17,403 nucleotides of DNA from an uncultured Collinsella sp. (lineage in GTDB: Bacteria > Actinomycetota > Coriobacteriia > Coriobacteriales > Coriobacteriaceae). Below the pieces are notes generated by a model. The model was not told the DNA's origin. It searched no databases and worked only from the letters and a program-made list of their open reading frames with translations. The stretch's first letter is position 1. The number at the start of each line of letters is the position of its first letter. This document shows, piece after piece, positions 1 through 7,061 of this stretch. A program made the position numbers and the translations under genes. The stretch spans positions 1 to 17,403 of the forward strand of contig URBB01000038.1 of assembly GCA_900545835.1 (NCBI GenBank). Direction: 5' to 3'.

Positions 1-42
1 CTCTCTCCGTCGTCGGCAGCGTCAGATGTGTATAAGAGACAG
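1..42 (+). other. Nextera sequencing adapter (artefact)
   Basis: This is synthetic DNA, not genome. Positions 24-42 are the Tn5 mosaic end AGATGTGTATAAGAGACAG, preceded at 10-23 by TCGTCGGCAGCGTC, the Illumina Nextera read-1 tail. Positions 2-9 (TCTCTCCG) sit where the i5 index belongs and match, from memory, Nextera XT index S511. Its exact reverse complement closes the window, which mimics a terminal inverted repeat. The true left end of the native sequence is 43. Confidence 0.98.
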
Positions 43-218
43 GAACCGGTGTTGGGTCGGGCGGTAATCTTTGCGGTCTCAAGCGCCTGGGCGGTCGTGG
101 GCACGCAGGCCCCCGCGCATACCAGGGCGAGCGCCACAGCCAGGGCACAGGCCAGCTTTTGGAGCATCGAGGGCAGTGGAAAACGCTGCTCCGCGGCCCC
201 TTTGTTCAGTCGAGACAA
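43..218 (-). CDS. exported protein, N-terminal fragment (3' end cut off)
   Basis: Only the first ~58 codons are present; the gene runs off the left edge into the adapter. The start I favour is TTG at 218-216, because an AGGAG at 224-228 lies five bases upstream. The next in-frame start, ATG at 167-165, has no comparable site. The product begins with about 17 mostly polar residues containing R and K, then MLQKLACALAVALALVCAGA, a hydrophobic core, and an A-Q-A cleavage site before LETAKITARPNTGS. This is a classical Sec signal peptide, so the mature protein is secreted or surface exposed. Cysteines lie in and just after the core, but none fits a good lipobox. The function cannot be told from the fragment. 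It lies downstream of the solute-binding protein gene on the same strand, separated by a terminator-like hairpin, so it is probably a separate unit. Confidence 0.75.
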
Positions 219-286
219 GGTGGCTCCTATCGTAGAAGTTGCCGGCAAAACGAGACGGAAACGCTCTCCGTCAAGAGAAGCGCAAA

Positions 287-314
287 GGCCCTTTCCGCCA
301 AAACGGAAAGGGCC
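287..314 (-). terminator. intrinsic terminator after the solute-binding protein gene
   Basis: An 11-bp perfect stem (287-297 with 304-314) encloses a 6-base loop, 22 bases past the stop of the minus-strand gene ending at 337. Read on the minus strand the stem is followed by TTTGCG, a short U-tract. Position and symmetry support a terminator; the U-tract is weak. Confidence 0.7.
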
Positions 315-336
315 CGTGCTTCATCAAGTAGTAATT

Positions 337-1197
337 TTACTTGATGTTGTACTTAGCCATGAGGGCGTCGACGGTACCGTCGTCAGTCAGGTCCTTGATG
401 GCCTGGTTGATGTCGTCCTTGAGCTTGGTATTGCCCTGGTTGATGGCGATGGCGTACTCCTCGCCGGTGCTGACCTGCTTGATGGTCTGGCAGGTGTTGA
501 ACTGCTCGGCGGTCAGCTGGCTGGCAACGGAGCGGTTGGTGACTACGGCGTCACCCTTATCGGACTGCAGGGCGCTGAAGCACTCGGTAGCGTCCTTGTA
601 GGGGACGATCTTGGCCTTGGGGAAGTTCTCCTGGGCAAAGGCTTCGGCGGTCGATCCAGACTGGACGATGATGGTAGCGTCGGCGTTGTTGAGCTTCTCG
701 CTGTAGTTGTCGGCCGTGATGTCGGTGTTATCGACCTTGGTCACGATAGCCTGATCGTCCATGTAGTAGGAATCAGAGAAAGTGACTTCCTTCTCACGCT
801 CGGGCGTGTCGGTGATAGCCGCGATGGAAACGTCATACTTGGCGCCCGAAGCAACGCCGGGGACGAGCGTGTCAAAGTCGTTGTTGACGTACTCGACATC
901 CAGGCCAAGCTTCTCAGCGATAGCCTTGATAAGCTCAAGGTCAAAGCCCTGGTAGTCGCCGTTGTCATCCTTGTACTCAAACGGCGCGTACTCGGCAGAG
1001 GTGCCGACGGTGAGCGTACCGTCCTTGACGAGCGCGTACTCCTTGGAGCCGTCGACCTTCTCGACCTTAGCGTCGTCAGAGCTGCTGGAACCGGCATCGG
1101 AACCAGAGGTGGCATTGGACGAGCCACAGCCCGTCAGTGCGAGGGCGAGCGCCATGGCACCCGTGGCGGCAAATGCGCCAAGCTTCTTGAGCTTCAT
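337..1197 (-). CDS. amino-acid ABC transporter substrate-binding lipoprotein
   Basis: Extracytoplasmic solute-binding protein of the bacterial family 3 type (SBP_bac_3), which captures polar amino acids or similar ligands for an ABC importer. The 286-residue product opens with a lipoprotein signal: MKLKK, a hydrophobic stretch, and the lipobox L-T-G-C with Cys24 as the lipidated residue. A Ser/Ala/Asp-rich linker follows to about residue 50. The fold motifs are TVGTSAEYAPFEY (62-74), GFDLELIKAIAEKLGL (from 84) and SDSYYMDDQAIV in the second lobe. A longer reading frame upstream exists, but ATG 1197 is chosen because GGAAGGAG sits 7 bases before it and the signal peptide begins there. No permease or ATPase gene is adjacent; both neighbours belong to other functions, so its partners must lie elsewhere. 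The ligand cannot be assigned from sequence alone; cystine, glutamine and arginine are all possible. Confidence 0.93.
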   Translation of the reverse strand: MKLKKLGAFAATGAMALALALTGCGSSNATSGSDAGSSSSDDAKVEKVDGSKEYALVKDGTLTVGTSAEYAPFEYKDDNGDYQGFDLELIKAIAEKLGLDVEYVNNDFDTLVPGVASGAKYDVSIAAITDTPEREKEVTFSDSYYMDDQAIVTKVDNTDITADNYSEKLNNADATIIVQSGSTAEAFAQENFPKAKIVPYKDATECFSALQSDKGDAVVTNRSVASQLTAEQFNTCQTIKQVSTGEEYAIAINQGNTKLKDDINQAIKDLTDDGTVDALMAKYNIK

Positions 1198-1254
1198 AAT
1201 CAGTCTCCTTCCGGTGACCTCGTTTGATTCGGAGGTCTGCAAAAACTGTTGGCT

Positions 1255-1283
1255 ATTATGCACCCGGAATTACGAATCTGCAA
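1255..1283 (-). promoter_or_regulatory. sigma-70-type promoter of the solute-binding protein gene
   Basis: On the minus strand, TTGCAG (1283-1278) is followed after exactly 17 bases by CATAAT (1260-1255), placing the transcript start near 1248 and leaving a leader of about 50 bases. That leader has a small hairpin (GACCTC 1237-1232 with GAGGTC 1221-1216) just before the ribosome binding site. Confidence 0.65.
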
Positions 1284-1344
1284 TGAGAAAACTGATTGAA
1301 ACAAACCCATAACGTGAATGGAACACTCCACTTTGTAACAGTCA

Positions 1345-2211
1345 TTACTGCTGCAATGACCTTAATAGTCTAATTTCAGCTGCATAACCTGCAAGTTCGT
1401 TCGGAGTCTCCAAAATAAACGGCAGCGAACGCAAACGGCCATTCGATACAATATTCTGCATAACCTGCATACCGCCACCAAATTCCTCGCTGCCAAGGTA
1501 TCCCTTGCCGATGCACTCGTGACGATCTTTATGGGCGCCACAAGGGTTCTTCGAATCGTTGATGTGTACGGCATGTAAGCGATCGATACCCACCACGCGG
1601 TCGAACTCGTCGAGTACGTCGTCCAGATCATGGATGATGTCGTAGCCGGCATCGCTCACATGGCAGGTGTCCAAACAAACGCCCAGCTTTTCGGACAGCT
1701 CTGGGCGCTTGGCGGCAACGCCCTCGATAATGCACGCCAGTTCTTCAAAGCTACGGCCCACCTCGGTGCCCTTTCCTGCCATGGTCTCGAGTAATACCGT
1801 CGTCTGCTGCCCCTCAAACATCACCTGGCACAGCGTGTCGACAATCATCTGAATGCCGACGTCGGAGCCCTGTCCCACATGCGCACCGGGATGGAAGTTG
1901 TAGTAGTTGCCGGGCAGTGCTTCCAGACGCTGCAAGTCCTCGGCCATTGCCTCCAAGGCAAACTCGCGTGCCCGCTCTTTGGCAGAACAGGGGTTGTAGG
2001 TATACGGGGCATGCGCCACCAGCGGTCCAAAGTCGTTTTGCGCCATAAGCTCGCGCAGAGCCGCCACGTCATCCATGTCAAGTTCTTTTGCCTTGCCACC
2101 GCGCGGGTTGCGCGTAAAGAACGCAAAGGTATTGGCGCCAATGGACAGCGCCGTCTCCCCCATTGCCCGATAGCCCTTCGTCGTCGAAAGATGACACCCG
2201 ATCGTCAGCAT
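1345..2211 (-). CDS. nfo: endonuclease IV (AP endonuclease)
   Basis: Cleaves the DNA backbone 5' of abasic sites in base excision repair and removes blocked 3' ends; a cytoplasmic TIM-barrel enzyme with three zinc ions. The 288-residue length matches the family. The metal ligands known from E. coli Nfo are all visible: H67 (VAHAPY), H107 (NFHPG), E142 (LLETMAG), D181 and H184 (CLDTCH), H216 (HAVHIND), D229 and H231 (HKDRHE), and E268 (FILETPNE). Upstream in-frame starts exist at 2295 and 2229. ATG 2211 is preferred because AGGGAG stands six bases before it and the conserved MLTIGCHLS start aligns there. The gene is last of three minus-strand genes; a palindromic element (2231-2310) ends 19 bases before its start codon. 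No terminator is obvious after the stop. Confidence 0.96.
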   Translation of the reverse strand: MLTIGCHLSTTKGYRAMGETALSIGANTFAFFTRNPRGGKAKELDMDDVAALRELMAQNDFGPLVAHAPYTYNPCSAKERAREFALEAMAEDLQRLEALPGNYYNFHPGAHVGQGSDVGIQMIVDTLCQVMFEGQQTTVLLETMAGKGTEVGRSFEELACIIEGVAAKRPELSEKLGVCLDTCHVSDAGYDIIHDLDDVLDEFDRVVGIDRLHAVHINDSKNPCGAHKDRHECIGKGYLGSEEFGGGMQVMQNIVSNGRLRSLPFILETPNELAGYAAEIRLLRSLQQ

Positions 2212-2230
2212 CTCCAACTCCCTCTTCATC

Positions 2231-2310
2231 AGTTGCGGTGAAATACGGTCTATTGGTGCCTTATTTTGGCGCAAACAGACCGTATTCCACCGCAAGATAT
2301 AAAAGGGGCA
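2231..2310 (-). repeat. palindromic intercistronic element, copy A
   Basis: Aligns without a gap over 80 bases to copy B at 3398-3477, with 60 identical positions by my count. It is built from 19-base arms, 2233-2251 and 2277-2295, that pair with one imperfection. That position is a G-U wobble when read as minus-strand RNA. The loop carries a third, degenerate copy of the arm motif (2259-2274; minus-strand TTGCGCCAAAATAAGG). The element ends with the conserved TATAAAAGGG. It lies between the Gfo/Idh stop and the nfo ribosome binding site. There is no transposase and no clear terminator U-tract, so it may be a structured RNA element, an operator or a REP/MITE-like dispersed repeat. Confidence 0.75.
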
Positions 2311-2364
2311 TCAGGGGCAAAGGCCTCCAAGGCATTCCAGGCGCTGGCGCCATGCCCCCACGCC

Positions 2365-3384
2365 CTAAAGTTTCAAGCGAATCGCATCGATGATGTGTGC
2401 ACAGCGCTGCGTGGCGGCAAGGGGCATGACGGGACTCTCGAGTTTCCCCGCCTGAATGAGCTGCGTCGCATGCTGGATTTCGCCGAAGAAATCATCAATC
2501 TCAAACGGGGCATTTATTTCTAGCGTTCGACCGTCGGAATACTTCACATGGGCGAGCTCGGGGCGATGGAGCCGCTCGATTTCCAACGAGCCCCGCTCAC
2601 AGGCAATCGTTAAGCGGCTTTCATATGTTGCTTTGCCGTCGCACACCATATGAATGGGTATACCGTCGACGCTCATATGGATCTCGTCGGCCCAATCGAC
2701 GCGGCCGCCCGATACGTCACGCCAGCGAACTTCACGGGATGAAACCTCGCACGCGCCCGCGAGCAAATCCTCAAACCAACCGACCGCATAGCAGCCCATG
2801 TCATATAGACAGCCGCCCTGCAACGGATCAAGCAGATAGTCTGAAGGAGACTCGCCGTAATCGAGCTTTTGCACGCTTTCAATCGAGACAATACGGCCAA
2901 GCTCACCCGACGCAAGCAAGTCCTTCACGCGAGTGCGCATCGGGCAAAACCGATTCTTCATCGCCTCCATAAACAGCACGCCGCGCTCACGAGAGGTGGA
3001 GGCAATCGAGAGAGCCTCTTCCTCACTCAAAACGGCCGGCTTTTCGCACAGCACGGCCTTTCCGGCGCACAGCGCGCGACAGGCCCAACGCGTATGCATG
3101 CCATGCGGAAGAGCCAAGTAAATTGCGTCGACATCGGGGTCGGCAATCAGCGCGTCATAAGCCGCATCGCCGTTATCGTCGACCGAGGCATGGCCATGCG
3201 CAGCATCAATCGAAAACGCTCGGCAAAATTCCTCGACATGTGCAGGAGTGCGGCCGGCCGCAGCCACCAGCCGTGCCCCGTCGACCTTCTTGAGCGACGA
3301 TGCAAATCGATGCGAAATGTGTCCAGCGCCCAAAACGCCCCAACGAACCTCACGCGAATCATCCCATGAATCCCGATGGCCCAC
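2365..3384 (-). CDS. Gfo/Idh/MocA family NAD(P)-dependent oxidoreductase
   Basis: A 339-residue cytoplasmic dehydrogenase of the glucose-fructose/inositol dehydrogenase superfamily, whose members oxidise or reduce sugars, cyclitols and related compounds. The N-terminal Rossmann fold shows VLGAGHIS (17-24). The family's E-K-P motif stands at 114-116 in LCEKPAVL, and the C-terminal substrate domain has the conserved D-M-G-C-Y segment. The start is GTG at 3384-3382, with AAGGGGG six bases upstream. It lies between the Fe-S aldo/keto reductase upstream and nfo downstream, all on one strand with gaps of 90 and 153 bases. Each gap contains a palindromic element. The shared strand and pairing with an aldo/keto reductase suggest a carbohydrate redox role, but the substrate is unknown. 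Confidence 0.9.
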   Translation of the reverse strand: MGHRDSWDDSREVRWGVLGAGHISHRFASSLKKVDGARLVAAAGRTPAHVEEFCRAFSIDAAHGHASVDDNGDAAYDALIADPDVDAIYLALPHGMHTRWACRALCAGKAVLCEKPAVLSEEEALSIASTSRERGVLFMEAMKNRFCPMRTRVKDLLASGELGRIVSIESVQKLDYGESPSDYLLDPLQGGCLYDMGCYAVGWFEDLLAGACEVSSREVRWRDVSGGRVDWADEIHMSVDGIPIHMVCDGKATYESRLTIACERGSLEIERLHRPELAHVKYSDGRTLEINAPFEIDDFFGEIQHATQLIQAGKLESPVMPLAATQRCAHIIDAIRLKL

Positions 3385-3397
3385 GACAGCCCCCTTC

Positions 3398-3477
3398 AGT
3401 TGCGGTGGAATAGTCCCTGTTTAAGCCCTATTCTGCCGCAAGCAGGAACTATTCCAGCGCAAGTTATAAAAGGGTCA
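3398..3477 (-). repeat. palindromic intercistronic element, copy B
   Basis: Second copy of the element at 2231-2310, same orientation and length. Its 20-base arms (3400-3419 and 3443-3462) pair with two imperfections. One becomes G-U when read as minus-strand RNA; the other, near the outer end, is a true mismatch. Relative to copy A, three base pairs in the inner stem have changed on both sides, so pairing is kept (C-G to G-C, G-C to T-A, T-A to C-G). The degenerate third motif is at 3426-3441. The element overlaps the stop codon of the aldo/keto reductase (3475-3477) and ends 13 bases before the GTG of the Gfo/Idh gene. Confidence 0.75.
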
Positions 3478-4665
3478 CGAGGAGCGCGTTTTGCCGAAGG
3501 CCTTAAGCACTGCCGTCACGGGGCCAGGCTGGAAACGTCGGCGCACGTCATCGAGACGCTCGGGGATATCGATATGCTGTGGGCAGTGGCGCGCGCATTT
3601 GCCGCACTTGACGCAATTGCTCACCAGCTTGGCCTCGCTTGTGCGCACCGCGCTCGCCGTAAAGTACTGCGATAGACCCGTAAACCAGCTGTGCGCATAG
3701 CTTGCGTTGTAGGCGGCAAAACATCCAGGGATATTGATTCCTTTAGGGCACGGCATGCAATAGCCGCATCCCGTGCAGGGCACGCGATTCGATTTTTCAA
3801 ACTCATCCAGCACGTGCGCGATCGTGTCGAGCTGGTTGGCAGTCATCGAATCCGGCAGGGCCCGATCGGCCAACACCGCGTTCTCATCCACCTGCGCGAT
3901 ATCGGTCATACCCGAAAGCAGCATCGTCACCTGAGGATGATTCCAGACCCACGAAAGACCCCAGGCGGCAGGAGTGCGCAAATGCGGGTCACGGGCACTA
4001 TCGAGCACAGCGCGGGCCCGTGGCGGCAGCTTGCCCGCTAAACGCCCGCCCAGCAGTGGCTCCATCACAAACACCGCGAGGCCTCGCTCGGCGGCGGCCA
4101 TGAGCCCCGCTGTTCCCGCCTGATATCGCTCTCCAGCGTAATTGTACTGGATCTGGCAAAAGTCCCACTCATATGCATCGAGCATCGTCAGGAAATCCGC
4201 CGCGCTGCCGTGGTACGAAAAACCAATCTGGCGAATGCGCCCCGCCGCCTTTTGACGCGCGATCCAGTCCTCGATGCCCAACGCCACCACACGTTCCCAC
4301 TGGGCGGGCGAGGTAATGTTGTGCATGAGGTAATAGTCGATATGGTCGGTCCGCAGGCGGCGCAGTTGCTCGTCGAAGAACCGGTCGAAATCCTCCGCGC
4401 ATTTGCACGAAGCATGCGGCAGCTTGGTTGCGAGCAAAACCTGGTCGCGCAAGCCCAGGCGATCAAGCGACGCACCCACACAAGCCTCGTTGCCGGGATA
4501 GAGATAGGCCGTGTCCAGGTAGTTAATCCCCTGCTCCACCGCACGGGAGATGATGGCGTCGGCTGTCTTCGCATCCGGGCGTCCCGGCGCACCGGGAAAC
4601 CTCATGCAGCCCAGCCCCAACGCCGAGATACGGTTGCCGCTTTTGGGGTCAACGCGATATTGCAC
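3475..4665 (-). CDS. aldo/keto reductase with C-terminal 4Fe-4S ferredoxin domain
   Basis: A 396-residue protein: a TIM-barrel aldo/keto reductase fused to a ferredoxin-like tail. The catalytic tetrad is visible as D51 and Y56 (YLDTAYLYPGNE), K81 (ATKLP) and H115 (LMHN). The tail carries two cysteine groups, C297/C300/C303/C306 before Pro and C351/C354/C357/C361 before Pro, the pattern of two [4Fe-4S] clusters. This architecture is common in anaerobes and implies that electrons may come from ferredoxin-type carriers as well as NAD(P)H. The start is GTG at 4665-4663, preceded by a GGGAGGGGAGGGG tract. The stop codon lies inside palindromic element B. It is first in the row leading to Gfo/Idh and nfo, and divergent from the cyclase-family gene at 4828. 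Substrate unknown. Confidence 0.93.
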   Translation of the reverse strand: MQYRVDPKSGNRISALGLGCMRFPGAPGRPDAKTADAIISRAVEQGINYLDTAYLYPGNEACVGASLDRLGLRDQVLLATKLPHASCKCAEDFDRFFDEQLRRLRTDHIDYYLMHNITSPAQWERVVALGIEDWIARQKAAGRIRQIGFSYHGSAADFLTMLDAYEWDFCQIQYNYAGERYQAGTAGLMAAAERGLAVFVMEPLLGGRLAGKLPPRARAVLDSARDPHLRTPAAWGLSWVWNHPQVTMLLSGMTDIAQVDENAVLADRALPDSMTANQLDTIAHVLDEFEKSNRVPCTGCGYCMPCPKGINIPGCFAAYNASYAHSWFTGLSQYFTASAVRTSEAKLVSNCVKCGKCARHCPQHIDIPERLDDVRRRFQPGPVTAVLKAFGKTRSS

Positions 4666-4827
4666 GGCCCCTCCCCTCCCATCGAAGCCCTAATGAGGCG
4701 AAACACAACGGCCACGCCATCGAAACACATTGGAATCGCAATCGAGAACGTATCGTAACGTAGTAGAAATCGAGCCGTCACGGCGCCGCTTTAACATCAG
4801 CAAAAAGCCCGATGAAAGGAGCCCGCC

Positions 4828-5598
4828 ATGCCCGCGCTCGACCTTTGGAACCTCGCCTCCCAGCTCAAGACCACCGATTATCGCTGGGTCGACCTCACCC
4901 ACACGCTCTCGTGCGACACCCCGCACTGGTTTGGCTTTAAGCCGTTCGAGTCCACCAAGCTCTTCGATTATCTGCCCGACACGCCCGGGAACATGCTCGC
5001 GCCCATGCGCTGCTTTCAGTATTCGGTCGCCTCGCAATACGGCACCCACGTCGATGCACCGCGGCATTTCCATGTTGAGGGTCGTTCCCTTGGAGAGATT
5101 GAACCCATCGAGTTTATGCATCCGCTCTGCGTGATCGACAAGCACGAGGAGTGCGCCGCAAATCCCGACTTTATCCTGACCATCGAGGACCTCAAAGCCT
5201 GGGAGGACGAGCACGGTCGTATTCCCGAGGACGCTTTCGTCGCCTTCCGCTCCGACTGGTCCAAGCTCGCCGATCTGGAAAACAAGGACGAGGACGGCCA
5301 GCCCCGCTACCCCGGCTGGGACCTCGATGCTATCAAATGGCTTGTAGAGGAACGCAATATCGGCGCCATCGGACACGAGTCCGCAGATACCGATCCGGCG
5401 ACCATCACCACACGCGAGGACGCCTACCCCTATCCCGGCGAGCAATACATCCTCTCGGTCGACCGCTATCAGATCGAGGTCATGGACCATCTGGACGAGC
5501 TTCCCGCCACAGGCGCCGTCATCTTCTGCACCTTCCCTAAGGTCCGTGATGGTGTTGGATATCCTGCACGCGTTTTTGCCATCTGCCCCGCGGCATAA
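4828..5598 (+). CDS. cyclase family protein (metal-dependent hydrolase, kynurenine-formamidase-like)
   Basis: 256 residues, the normal size for the cyclase family (PF04199), which includes bacterial kynurenine formamidase, isatin hydrolase and polyketide cyclases. The metal-binding signature is at 69-81 as SQYGTHVDAPRHF. Ligands are expected from H74, D76 and H80; Q70 replaces the first His of the kynurenine-formamidase version. A second signature, IGHESADTDPA, lies near 185-195. ATG 4828 is supported by AAAGGAG six bases upstream. Because Q70 departs from classical KynB and no tryptophan-degradation genes are nearby, I leave the substrate open. The 162-base gap to the divergent aldo/keto reductase must hold both promoters, but I see no convincing pair. 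An intrinsic terminator follows at 5672. Confidence 0.88.
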   Translation: MPALDLWNLASQLKTTDYRWVDLTHTLSCDTPHWFGFKPFESTKLFDYLPDTPGNMLAPMRCFQYSVASQYGTHVDAPRHFHVEGRSLGEIEPIEFMHPLCVIDKHEECAANPDFILTIEDLKAWEDEHGRIPEDAFVAFRSDWSKLADLENKDEDGQPRYPGWDLDAIKWLVEERNIGAIGHESADTDPATITTREDAYPYPGEQYILSVDRYQIEVMDHLDELPATGAVIFCTFPKVRDGVGYPARVFAICPAA

Positions 5599-5659
5599 GT
5601 TCCCATGCGTTTGTTCTTCTAAATTCCGCCTCCGGTGCACGCTACATGCTCCAGCGGCA

Positions 5660-5665
5660 TACAAT
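5660..5665 (+). promoter_or_regulatory. candidate -10 box of the ketopantoate reductase gene
   Basis: TACAAT lies 49 bases before the ATG. No good -35 stands 16-18 bases upstream (GCACGC at 17). Transcription would start close to 5672, so the terminator hairpin at 5672-5692 would form the 5' end of this mRNA. The same TACANT box recurs before the RNase HI, second Gfo/Idh and dipeptidase genes. Confidence 0.35.
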
Positions 5666-5671
5666 CCACCA

Positions 5672-5697
5672 GGCGCCCCGCACGCGGGCGCCTTTTT
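5672..5697 (+). terminator. intrinsic terminator after the cyclase-family gene
   Basis: A perfect 7-bp G+C stem (GGCGCCC 5672-5678 with GGGCGCC 5686-5692), a 7-base loop and TTTTT at 5693-5697. It lies 74 bases past the cyclase stop and only three bases before the ribosome binding site of the next gene (AGGAG, 5701-5705). Confidence 0.85.
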
Positions 5698-5714
5698 GTG
5701 AGGAGATGATTCAC

Positions 5715-6629
5715 ATGCAGATCAACAAGGTCGCCTTTATCGGCAAGGGCGGCGTCGGCCTGCTCTACGGCAGCATGATTGCCAAAGCCCTCGGCAATGA
5801 CGCCGTCGAATACGTTATGGATGACGCCCGTTTTGAGCGTCACGCGGGCGATGCGCTCACCGTCAACGGAAAGCCTTGCGATCTCACGTCCGTCCGCGCC
5901 AGCGAGGCGACGCCCGCCGATCTGGTCATCCTGACAGTCAAGACCACCGGTCTCGACCAAGCACTCAAGACTATGGAGCGTGTCGTGGGACCCAACACGC
6001 CCATCGCCTCGCTGTGCAACGGCATTACGAGCGAGCAAAAGATTGCCGAACGCTTTGGCTGGGAGCATACCGTTCTTGGTATCTGCCAGGGCATGGACGC
6101 CGTGTTCCTCAACGGCGCGCTCACCTTTACCAATGCGGGCGAGATCCGCTTTGGCGCGGCGGCCGGCACGGACCCCGCGACCGTCGCCGCTATCGACGAG
6201 CTCTACACGCGCTGCGGCATCGCCCATACCGTCGAGAGCGACATTGCGCACCGCATGTGGGCCAAACTCATGCTCAACGACGGCATCAACCAGACCTGCA
6301 TGGCCTACGGCGGGACCTACGGAAGCGCCACGGAGCCGGGCTCCGAGCAGCGTCGCTGCTTTGTTTCCGCCATGCGCGAAACGCTTGCGGTCGCCAACGC
6401 CGAGGGCGTTGAGCTGACCGAGGCAGACCTGACGCAAATGGTGCACCTCATCGAGGGAATCGACCCCGCCGGTATGCCCTCGATGGCTCAAGACCGCATC
6501 GCAAGGCGCAAAACCGAGGTTGATGAGTTCGCGGGCACCATCTGCCGCCTCGCAGCCAAACACGATATCCAGGCACCACAAAACGAGTGGCTCTATCGGC
6601 GCATCCGCGATATCGAGAAAAGCTGGTAG
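5715..6629 (+). CDS. panE: 2-dehydropantoate 2-reductase (ketopantoate reductase family)
   Basis: Reduces 2-dehydropantoate to pantoate with NADPH in pantothenate/coenzyme A synthesis; cytoplasmic. The 304-residue length fits. The Rossmann motif is IGKGGVG (9-15). The catalytic Lys is K184 in RMWAKLMLND, with N188 and N192 in the usual positions. The substrate-contact segments PSMAQD (255-260) and KTEVDEF (266-272) are also present. The frame extends upstream to 5646, but ATG 5715 has AGGAG nine bases before it, and the conserved MQINKVAFIGKGG begins there. ATG 5706 would overlap the binding site. ApbA/PanE paralogues with other 2-oxoacid substrates exist, and no panB/panC is nearby, so the exact substrate is likely but unproved. 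Confidence 0.88.
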   Translation: MQINKVAFIGKGGVGLLYGSMIAKALGNDAVEYVMDDARFERHAGDALTVNGKPCDLTSVRASEATPADLVILTVKTTGLDQALKTMERVVGPNTPIASLCNGITSEQKIAERFGWEHTVLGICQGMDAVFLNGALTFTNAGEIRFGAAAGTDPATVAAIDELYTRCGIAHTVESDIAHRMWAKLMLNDGINQTCMAYGGTYGSATEPGSEQRRCFVSAMRETLAVANAEGVELTEADLTQMVHLIEGIDPAGMPSMAQDRIARRKTEVDEFAGTICRLAAKHDIQAPQNEWLYRRIRDIEKSW

Positions 6630-6666
6630 CGCCAACGCGCCGCATTCAACAGCCTTAACAGCAAAA

Positions 6667-6697
6667 CCGCCGCAAGGGAACCTTTCCCCTGCGGCGG
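6667..6697 (-). terminator. intrinsic terminator (minus-strand small membrane gene; possibly bidirectional)
   Basis: 14-base arms, 6667-6680 and 6684-6697, enclose a three-base loop. The single A/C imperfection on the plus strand is a G-U pair on the minus strand, and the minus strand continues with TTTTGCTGTT. It is therefore best read as the terminator of the gene ending at 6739, but it also lies 37 bases past the panE stop. Confidence 0.75.
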
Positions 6698-6738
6698 CCT
6701 TCATCTTCGTCTATGACCGGCGGTCGATCTCGCAACAG

Positions 6739-6945
6739 TTAGCGTTGCGACTCCGGCACCTCGTCCTCGTCATCGCGGCAAAGAACCACGCCCACGCTTC
6801 CCAGCAGCGCGGCCGCGATCAGCGCGCCGACCACGATAGGAGCAGCCCCGCATGTCCCCTGCATGCCCGCGACGAGCGCGGCCGTGGGACCAAGGCAACC
6901 AAGCATCAACGCGACGGCGGCAACGGCAATATCTCGAGCATTCAC
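6739..6945 (-). CDS. small two-helix membrane protein of unknown function
   Basis: A 68-residue product with two hydrophobic stretches (about 6-28 and 35-57) joined by a short loop containing TCG, and a strongly acidic C-terminal tail RDDEDEVPESQR. The helices are rich in Ala, Val and Gly and the protein has three Cys. I do not recognise a family. It is judged real because the GTG start (6945-6943) has GGAGGAAG seven bases upstream, the frame is fully hydrophobic/acidic rather than random, and a strong terminator follows. It stands between panE (convergent) and the secreted protein gene, whose own terminator-like hairpin (7062-7103) lies upstream, so it probably has its own promoter in 6946-7061. 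None is clear. Confidence 0.7.
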   Translation of the reverse strand: MNARDIAVAAVALMLGCLGPTAALVAGMQGTCGAAPIVVGALIAAALLGSVGVVLCRDDEDEVPESQR

Positions 6946-7061
6946 AAGACCACTTCCTCCAAGAGAAAGACCTTATTTCTCAAGAACCAGTGTGCCCCGC
7001 ATCCATACGCCCAGCGTACCGCCACGGTAAGGGCTCTGTTAACTCAGACGCGCATAAAGAA

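Noticed and set aside
254..272. Small GACGGA/TCCGTC hairpin with TTGACG beside it as promoter or terminator of the partial exported gene
   Set aside because: No -10 stands at the right distance and the stem is only six pairs.
28..1227. A 399-codon open frame on the plus strand opposite the solute-binding protein gene
   Set aside because: Starts inside the adapter, runs antisense to a clear lipoprotein gene, and shows only the Val/Gly/Asp-rich reflection of it. A high-GC codon-bias shadow.
2226..2316. CATCAG on both sides of palindromic element A as a target-site duplication
   Set aside because: Copy B has no matching flanks, and CAG of one side is conserved inside both copies. Six bases by chance are plausible.
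4666..4827. TTGGAA / TATCGT as a cyclase-gene promoter, and ACGT repeats as an operator
   Set aside because: The spacing is only 15 bases and the ACGT symmetry does not extend inward. Too weak to list.
4690..6704. Long minus-strand open frames (4690-5664 and 5619-6704) opposite the cyclase and panE genes
   Set aside because: Composition is the mirror of the real genes, with no ribosome sites or domains. The plus-strand genes have conserved catalytic motifs.
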